In this document: piece by piece, positions 7,116 to 11,147 of the stretch
Position numbering within the stretch: the first letter of the stretch is position 1
Layout: every line of letters begins with the position of its first letter
Assembly (NCBI GenBank): GCA_026770615.1
Contig: MU631820.1
Coordinates: 61,888 to 73,034, forward strand
Length of the DNA: 11,147 bases
Origin: Pavlovales sp. CCMP2436
Taxonomy: Eukaryota > Haptophyta > Pavlovophyceae > Pavlovales
Direction of reading: 5' to 3'
The notes under the pieces: model-generated
Seen by the model: only the letters and a program-made list of their open reading frames with translations
The model's database searches: none
What the model was told of the DNA's origin: nothing
Position numbers and translations under genes: made by a program

Positions 7116-7362
7116 TATATTACTGATAGGGATTCAAGCTGGCGTCTGACTGTTCTGAATGTTGTGCTGGTCTAAGCGCTGCGTCGCTCATTGCCTGCTG
7201 CGTGCCTTAGTCGGCTGCGCTGGCTTGGGCGCCAGGTCGCGCATGCCGATGGATTTCCGGTAGTGTGCCCGGGCAAGGGCGTTTAGGGAGATGATCTGCT
7301 GGTTGTTGCTTGTCGTGTTCCCACGCCGGTCAGCAATCGGGGTCAGCGCGCTCAAGCGCGCG
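7116..7362 (-). mobile_element. Family X retroelement-like 3' end, copy C
   Basis: Minus-strand copy of about 247 bp. Read on that strand it begins at the family's stop-codon region (CGCGCGCTTGAGCG), runs through the non-coding 3' part shared with copies A, B and D, and ends TTGAATCCCTATCAGTAATATA. It aligns to copy D with small indels around 7330-7345. No coding sequence upstream of the stop is retained. A 48-bp AT-rich spacer separates it from the copia insertion. Confidence 0.8.
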
Positions 7363-7405
7363 GGTAACTCACCCTGTAGTTACATCAATAATAACTAAAT
7401 TAGTT

Positions 7406-7410
7406 TCAAC
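7406..7410. repeat. Target-site duplication TCAAC, left
   Basis: TCAAC lies directly before the first TGTCGG LTR end and is repeated directly after the last CCGACA (9369-9373). A 5-bp duplication is usual for copia-type integrases. It fixes the element boundaries to the base. Confidence 0.92.
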
Positions 7411-7698
7411 TGTCGGACTGCGGGTTGAAGCGAGTCGAGTTAGGGACGTAGGTCACCGGTACGCGAGTACCGGGAGCAGCGCTCAGTCTATCTGGGAGTA
7501 AGTCTACATTGGCGATGCGAAGACAAGCTGTGTCACAGGGTCTCTTAGTAAGTAAGAGACCCTGACAGAGCGCTGAAGAGGCGTCGAGAGCAGCCGTAGA
7601 CGATTCGAGACGGCAGCTGGGCCCGGGATATTAAAATCCGGGCAGTTCTATGGCGAACCGGACAGAGCCAAAGTGTATGAAACACTTGGCCTCCGACA
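7411..7698 (-). repeat. 3' LTR of the copia derivative
   Basis: It runs from TGTCGGACTGC to CCTCCGACA on the plus strand. It holds the hairpins CCGGTAC-GCGA-GTACCGG (7456-7473) and GGGTCTCTTA-GTAAG-TAAGAGACCC (7538-7562). A TTTTAATAT element flanked by CCGGG words (about 7625-7645, minus strand) could be the TATA-like promoter core. Relative to the other LTR it has an extra 5 bp near 7447-7451. Confidence 0.9.
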
Positions 7699-7811
7699 CT
7701 TTCCCTCAATCTGGACGTCGTCACGTTCAGGTTGAAGGAACCGGTACAGCTTGAGCTTGTAGTCGGTGAACCTCCCCCCCCCCGATGGAGGGGGAAACCG
7801 ATGGCAGCCGT

Positions 7812-8093
7812 CTACATGCCGAGGAGCGCGCGGCGGTGCTGCAGGAAGAGCTTGGGGCCGAGGGGCTTGGTCATGATGTCGGCGACGTTGTCGAGGCCGC
7901 TTATGAAAAACAGCTTGATGGTGCCGTTCTTGACGAGGTCGCGGATCCAGTGGAATTTGATGACCACGTGCTTGGTCCGGCGGTGCACGATGTCGTTCTT
8001 GGACAAGTTGATGCACGAAACGTTGTCCTCGCCGACGGGCGGGGCCGTAGTTTGTAGGATCTGGTACAACTTGAGCTGGTTGATGAACCCTCG
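7812..8093 (-). pseudogene. Copia RNase H, C-terminal remnant
   Basis: RNase H degrades the RNA strand during reverse transcription. The frame reads from about FINQL through EDNVSCINLSKND, RTKHVVIKFHWIRDLV and NVADIMTKPL to a stop at 7812-7814. These match the end of copia pol (usual forms: YEDNQ-CI, RTKHIDIRYHFIRD, ADIFTKPL). Only about the last 90 residues remain; the catalytic Asp and Glu upstream, the reverse transcriptase and the integrase are missing. Homology stops near 8093, where unrelated Pro/Ser-rich repeat DNA begins. The preserved frame of this remnant suggests recent deletion or that the segment stays for cis-acting reasons near the 3' LTR. Confidence 0.9.
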
Positions 8094-8186
8094 CCTAACG
8101 TAGGACGAGGGGGAGCTAGTTGATGAGAAAATCCCCTCCTTGTCGAAGGGGGAAACAGCGGTGATGAACGGCGGGAAGCCGGAGGA

Positions 8187-8390
8187 GATGTCGACGGTGG
8201 CGGTGTAGCCGGTGGAGTTGTCGACGGCGGCGTTTTACCGATGATGGGGGAAGGCGTCTTGCCGGTGAAGATGTCGACAGCGGCGGGAGGCCTGTGGAGT
8301 TGTTGACGAGCGGCGTCTTGCCGATGATGGGGGACGGCGTCTTGCCGATTAAGACGTCGACGGCGACGTTGTAGCCGTTGAAGGGCGCGA
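8187..8390. repeat. 83-bp tandem repeat inside the copia derivative
   Basis: Units start at 8187, 8270 and 8353 with GATGTCGAC/GACGTCGAC; the first two are exactly 83 bp apart and the third is partial. Each full unit contains TGCCGATGATGGGGG or the variant TACCGATGATGGGGG, followed by GGCGTCTTGCCG. Because 83 is not a multiple of three, a frame crossing the units shifts, which argues against selection as protein. Confidence 0.75.
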
Positions 8391-9083
8391 GCGAGCGCGG
8401 AGCTGGTTCCGCGCGCGTAGCGCAGCGAGCGCGCGCAGTGCGGCGTCAGCGTGTAAGTGCTGTGGGCGCGTGGAGCGGCGAGCGTGTTGGAAACGGCTGC
8501 GCGTTGATCAACGTCGGCAGCGCGTTGAGCGACGAGCGAGTATGATGGCGAGGGCAAGGTGATGAGTCTTGGCCGAGATGAGCCAGAAGGTGCCGCTGGA
8601 TAATCAGTCCAGCAGGCCTTCGATGAGGATGTTCGAGCTCGCGCGGCAAGTAGGCGGCGCGGGAGAGCGGGTTGGTGCCCGCTTTGAAGTCGACGAGAGG
8701 GTATGGTCTCGTCGAGTGCTCTCGGACATGATGAGCGTGAACGAGAGCAGGCCGAGCTTTTGTCGAAAGCCGGCCGAGGCCCGCGCGGCTGGGAGAGCGC
8801 GCGGACGAGCCCTTGTAGGCGACGTGTGCTCTGTGCATACAGTACGTGGCCTGGATCGTTGTCTTGACGACGCTGTGCGCGTGCGTGATGCGAAATGACG
8901 CGAGGGGGCGATGGCGGCGTGGCCGCCGTGACCGATGTGCGCGCGCGGCTCTCGAGGCCGGTGTATGCGCGCGGCCCTTGAGGCCGAAGGTAACATCTGC
9001 GAGATGTCCTTGTCGTCCGTTGACGACGATCACGTGGAAGGTGAGCGGCTGCTTGGAGACCAGCGAGCCCTGAAGGTCCACCA
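8391..9083 (-). other. Copia derivative internal region without recognisable gag/pol
   Basis: On the minus strand an open frame begins with an ATG straddling the 5' LTR end and runs to about 8446 (start MVDLQGSLVSKQPLTF), occupying the place of gag. It lacks a zinc knuckle or any gag motif I recognise and becomes Arg/Ala/His-rich, so I do not call it a gene. Plus-strand frames here are antisense to the element and also unrecognised. Confidence 0.4.
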
Positions 9084-9368
9084 TGTCGGACTGCGGGTTG
9101 AAGCGAGTCGAGTTAGGGACTCACCGGTACGCGAGTACCGGGAGCAGCGCTCAGTCTATCTGGGAGTGAAGTCTACATTGGCGATGCGAAGACAAGCTGT
9201 GTCACAAGGTCTCTTAGTAAGTAAGAGACCCTGACAGAGCGCTGAAGAGGCGTCGAGAGCAGCCGTAGACGATTCGAGACGGCAGCTGGGCCCGGGATAT
9301 TAAAACCCGGGCAGTCCTATGGCGAACCGGACAGAGCCAAAGTGTATGAAACACTTGGGGTCCCGACA
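9084..9368 (-). repeat. 5' LTR of the copia derivative
   Basis: Nearly identical to 7411-7698, with the same two hairpins (CCGGTAC/GTACCGG at 9124-9141; the TCTCTTA/TAAGAGA stem near 9205-9235). The CCCGGG pair around ATATTAAAA is perfect in this copy. On the minus strand the LTR ends CCGACA, followed by TGGTGGACCTT, a plausible primer-binding site (TGG pairs with tRNA CCA; the next bases would pair with an acceptor stem ending AAGGTCCA). I cannot name the tRNA. Confidence 0.9.
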
Positions 9369-9373
9369 TCAAC
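9369..9373. repeat. Target-site duplication TCAAC, right
   Basis: Matches 7406-7410 and directly follows the CCGACA end of the outer LTR. Confidence 0.92.
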
Positions 9374-9698
9374 GGCTTTCCCCCCGTCATCGGCGCGCAG
9401 CACGCTTCTCGGGCTCATGCGCAAGGAGCTCGGAGTGATCATGGCGCGCGGCCACGCCAGGCTCATCCTTGCCCGCGCGCGCTCGCTGCACACGCAGACT
9501 GCGCGCGCGGCCGCTGGTGCCCGGGGTGCACCTTGCTTCCAGCGCACCGGCCGCTCGGCAAACGGGCCCGAGGACGTCCTTGTGCACGCGGACGGCGCGT
9601 ACCGTGACGACAACTGGCGTAGCCACAATGCCGACCGGGGCGCACGCCTCGGCCGCGGTAGCCGCGGCGGCCGCGGCGAACAGGGCACACGCACCTAA
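9372..9698 (+). pseudogene. C-terminal remnant of a transposon-like ORF, cut by the copia insertion
   Basis: The frame has strong C/G third-position bias and ends at TAA 9696-9698. Its first part includes LLGLMRKELGVIMARGHARL, which resembles the tail of the family X ORF (ARIKKQLIDTIGTIAAHGHAQL): a basic residue, then L, then an I/M-A-x-GHA-x-L helix. The remainder (about 75 residues, Arg/Gly/Ala-rich) is not recognised. The left side is interrupted exactly at the copia target duplication; sequence left of the LTR (before 7406) is AT-rich and shows no coding continuation, so the fragment was probably already truncated. I infer it is the end of a related but distinct element. Confidence 0.45.
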
Positions 9699-9712
9699 AT
9701 GGACGTGAGCGT

Positions 9713-9739
9713 TGGGTGTTGGGGGGGTTAGGGGGGGGA
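9713..9739 (+). other. G-rich tract with quadruplex pattern
   Basis: GGG, a run of seven G and a run of eight G are separated by TGTT and TTA, enough for four G-triplets on one strand. It follows directly after the coding remnant. No further function is visible, and 9740-9870 shows no gene. Confidence 0.5.
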
Positions 9740-9870
9740 GCATTTGGCAATTGCTACGAGTTCACCACCAACCTCACCTCTACCACCACCATCCCTGCTG
9801 CCAGGACTAACGTCTGACGTCGACCAAGTCAGTGAGTGAACAACAAACCATGCTGAGCCGCTATATATAT

Positions 9871-10283
9871 ATTTATGATAGGGATTCAAGCTGCCGTCTG
9901 ACTGTTCTGAAGGTTGTGCTGGTCTGAGCGCTGCGTCGCCCATTGCCTGCTGCGTGCCTTAGTCGGCTGCGCTGGCTTGGGCGCCACCGCGCGTGCCGAT
10001 GGATCTCCGGTAGTGTGCCCGGGCAAGGGCGTTTAGGGAGATGATCTGCTGGTTGCTGTTTGTCGTGTTCCCACGCTGGGCAGCGATCGCCGATCGGGGC
10101 CAGCTCGCTCAAGCGCGCGACAGCTGCGCATGGCCGTGTGCCGCGATCGTACCGATCGTGTCGATGAGCTGCTTCTTGATGCGCGCGGCCGCCTCCATCG
10201 GACTCACCCCCATCAGCGCGTACATCTTGCGGCCTCCCTGCGCTGCGATTTCTTTGACGAGCAAGGGCGCATCGGCGCTGACC
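9871..10283 (-). mobile_element. Family X retroelement-like 3' end, copy D (longest in window)
   Basis: Read on the minus strand: 57 codons of an ORF end, TGA, about 240 bp of non-coding 3' region, and the terminal TTGAATCCCTATCATAAATATATATA. This copy defines the structure of the family; A, B, C and E are shorter versions with the same 3' end. It begins abruptly at GGTCAGCGCCGAT, where the plus-strand copy at 10968-11147 continues further upstream. No target-site duplication could be recognised. Confidence 0.82.
10109..10282 (-). pseudogene. Family X ORF, C-terminal fragment in copy D
   Basis: Fifty-seven codons then TGA (plus 10109-10111): VSADAPLLVKEIAAQGGRK, MYALMGVSPMEAAARIKK and QLIDTIGTIAAHGHAQLSRA. 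The first part overlaps the fragment at 10968-11147 almost residue for residue, with a few changes (for example DAPLL against DTHSL). Segments of this type (GAFGEVS-D-H-LV, then a basic helix with a GHARL-like motif) recall, from memory, C-termini of transposon-encoded proteins in algae; I cannot assign a superfamily. The start is lost by truncation. Confidence 0.6.
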
Positions 10284-10704
10284 CTAAGTTATCAGTGACA
10301 GCGTTGACCAGAAAATAGTTTCCGCTAGACAGATAGAGCTGGGGGGTGAAACATCAGATCTGATGTATTGCAATTTATCGTGTATCGGATGTATCGGTGT
10401 AGATATGAGGATGTATCGCCATAAAAGGCTCCCGGGACCTAGCGTGCCCGTGGGAGATGTACAGTCATTGACGGGCATTAAGAAGCTGGGAATCCGACTG
10501 AGGCCCAGTTTCTTAGGGTTTCTTAGGCCTCCAGTGGCATTGAGGTCCAGTTTCTTATGGCTGATCTGGCTCTGTCTGACCGGCAGTGAGGCTTAGTTTC
10601 TGAAGCCCCCTTGTCTGTTATTTCTAGATTGCTTAAAGTGTTATTTTTTAGCCGTACGTCCGCCACCAGGTAAGGCCTAGCCCCACCTACGTTATTTTGA
10701 AGGA
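10284..10704. other. Gene-free spacer with a palindrome and short tandem repeats
   Basis: It contains the perfect 16-bp palindrome ACATCAGATCTGATGT (10351-10366), then three spaced TGTATCG words within 10381-10418. Three diverged units around GAGGCCCAGTTTCTTA follow, with GAGG starting at 10500, 10542 and 10588 (spacing 42 and 46 bp). The short open frames crossing it have no recognisable domain. Confidence 0.5.
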
Positions 10705-10717
10705 CTAGAGATATATT
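10705..10717. repeat. 13-bp target-site duplication, left
   Basis: CTAGAGATATATT here is repeated exactly at 10907-10919 and brackets the arm unit. The length and AT-rich sequence suit target-primed reverse transcription better than a cut-and-paste element. Confidence 0.75.
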
Positions 10718-10906
10718 AATGTAATATAGGGGGGTTCGGGCTGGCGGTACGTTTCAAGTTCAAGTCAGGCTGATCTTAGCGCTCCGACGCAGGCTCCTAC
10801 GCACTACGCCGAAGTGGGGAGCTGTTAAAAGTGGTGGATGATGAGGAAGCCGAAAACAGAGCGCTGGAGTCGCTGCGCAACGCGGGGCCGCCCGACAGTG
10901 CGCGAG
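10718..10906 (-). mobile_element. Single copy of the palindrome-arm element
   Basis: From the G6 run (10729-10734) to GTGCGCGAG it matches 2161-2335 (left arm of the palindrome) with few changes, and matches the right arm inverted. It is shorter than those arms at the CTCGCGCAC end. On the minus strand it ends CCGAACCCCCC plus an AT tail. A 13-bp direct duplication flanks it. The unit carries stop codons and no known protein; a SINE-like or 5'-truncated non-autonomous retroelement is my inference. It was inserted into the AT-rich tail of family X copy E. Confidence 0.72.
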
Positions 10907-10919
10907 CTAGAGATATATT
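10907..10919. repeat. 13-bp target-site duplication, right
   Basis: CTAGAGATATATT, identical to 10705-10717. It is also the AT-rich tail of family X copy E read in reverse, which shows that copy E was the target. Confidence 0.75.
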
Positions 10920-10960
10920 TATGATAGGGATTCAAGTTGGCGTCTGACTGTTCTGAATGT
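10920..10960 (-). mobile_element. Family X 3' end, copy E (very short)
   Basis: On the minus strand: ACATTCAGAACAGTCAGACG, then CCAACTTGAATCCCTATCATA. Only about 40 bp of the 3' end are present, the most extreme truncation in the window. It stops at TATATATA, where the oppositely oriented coding fragment begins. Confidence 0.65.
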
Positions 10961-10967
10961 ATATATA

Positions 10968-11147
10968 GGCCCGATCGAGGCCAAGCTCAACACCATCAAG
11001 CCGATCCGCGGGATCGTCATCGGCGCTTTCGGAGAGGTCAGCGCCGATACGCACTCGCTCGTCAAAGAAATCGCGGCGCAGGGAGGCCGCAAGATGTACG
11101 CGCTGATGGGCGTGAGTCCGATGGAGGCGGCCGCGCGCATCAAGAAG
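10968..11147 (+). CDS. Family X ORF fragment, partial, runs off right edge
   Basis: Sixty codons remain open to the window end, beginning GPIEAKLNTIKPIRGIVIGA, then FGEVSADTHSLVKEIAAQGG and RKMYALMGVSPMEAAARIKK. The last 37 or so codons are about 95% identical in DNA to the minus-strand fragment at 10109-10282, which supplies the following residues and the stop of the family. Codons are C/G-rich at third positions. No start is visible: the left boundary abuts TATATATA and copy E, so the fragment is probably 5'-truncated or rearranged. The IRGIVIGAFGEVS segment is the most conserved-looking part. Function unknown; a transposon-encoded protein is inferred from its multiple copies. Confidence 0.6.

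Larger units (their letters stand above)
7411..9368 (-). mobile_element. Internally deleted Ty1/copia-type LTR retrotransposon (1958 bp)
   Basis: Two LTRs (7411-7698, 288 bp; 9084-9368, 285 bp), both bounded by TGTCGG...CCGACA, enclose 1385 bp of internal DNA, with TCAAC duplicated outside. The minus orientation is shown by the RNase H remnant, by a purine tract (GAGGGAAAG on the minus strand, 7699-7707) touching the 3' LTR, and by TGG at the start of the internal region next to the 5' LTR. Autonomous copia elements have about 4-5 kb of internal sequence with gag, protease, integrase, RT and RNase H; here only the end of RNase H is recognisable, so the element is non-autonomous. The LTRs differ by a 5-bp indel, single-base indels and about seven substitutions, implying fairly recent insertion. 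Confidence 0.93.

Noticed and set aside
7732..8103. Plus-strand open frames over the copia RNase H remnant
   Set aside because: Antisense to a clear copia RNase H match on the minus strand.
8446..9084. Minus-strand frame as a copia gag gene
   Set aside because: The position suits gag, but no gag or zinc-knuckle motif is visible and the composition becomes Arg/Ala low complexity; reported only as an unrecognised region.
9387..9743. Minus-strand open frame opposite the transposon-like remnant
   Set aside because: The plus frame has better codon bias and a motif shared with family X; the minus frame looks like its shadow.

Overview
The window looks like nuclear DNA of a unicellular eukaryote, most likely a GC-rich microalga. 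Coding stretches are GC-rich with C or G at most third codon positions, while introns and spacers are AT-rich. One gene has GT-AG introns, and more than half of the window is retrotransposon and DNA-transposon debris. The exact lineage (haptophyte, pelagophyte or similar) cannot be fixed from the sequence. No bacterial operon, rRNA, tRNA or CRISPR was seen.

Left part (1-1655). A leftward Ala/Pro-rich reading frame with an acidic, tryptophan-bearing block runs off the left edge; it has no ATG in the window and appears to begin at a splice acceptor near 501. Head-to-head with it is a complete, apparently intronless ZIP-family metal transporter gene (585-1655) with both HNxPEG signatures.

Middle left (1656-4683). 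No host gene is visible. The stretch holds two 3'-end fragments of a dispersed repeat, here called family X, flanking a 450-bp near-perfect palindrome. It also holds a roughly 940-bp non-autonomous DNA transposon with inverted termini and an ACGT duplication, an AT-rich repeat, and a 167-bp mariner-like MITE with TA duplications.

Centre (4685-6811). A three-exon gene encodes an Ala/Pro-rich, probably disordered protein of about 390-440 residues with one BRK-like domain. All three exons stay in frame across GT-AG introns. The second intron carries a 42-bp copy of the preceding exon end, which forms a potential 30-nt in-frame cassette exon, and a 12-unit GGGCAGCCCTCCC/(TA)n minisatellite.

Right part (6812-11147). 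This is a nest of mobile elements. A complete but internally deleted Ty1/copia-type LTR retrotransposon (7411-9368, minus strand, TCAAC duplication on both sides) retains only the end of RNase H. It sits between a family X copy and a separate transposon-like coding remnant (9372-9698). Further family X copies follow, including two with coding sequence in opposite orientations and one whose tail was hit by a single palindrome-arm unit with a 13-bp target duplication.

The host genes show no obvious shared pathway. Strongest results: the ZIP gene, the spliced BRK gene with its duplicated exon end, the precisely bounded copia derivative, and a repeat family with constant 3' ends and variable 5' truncation.
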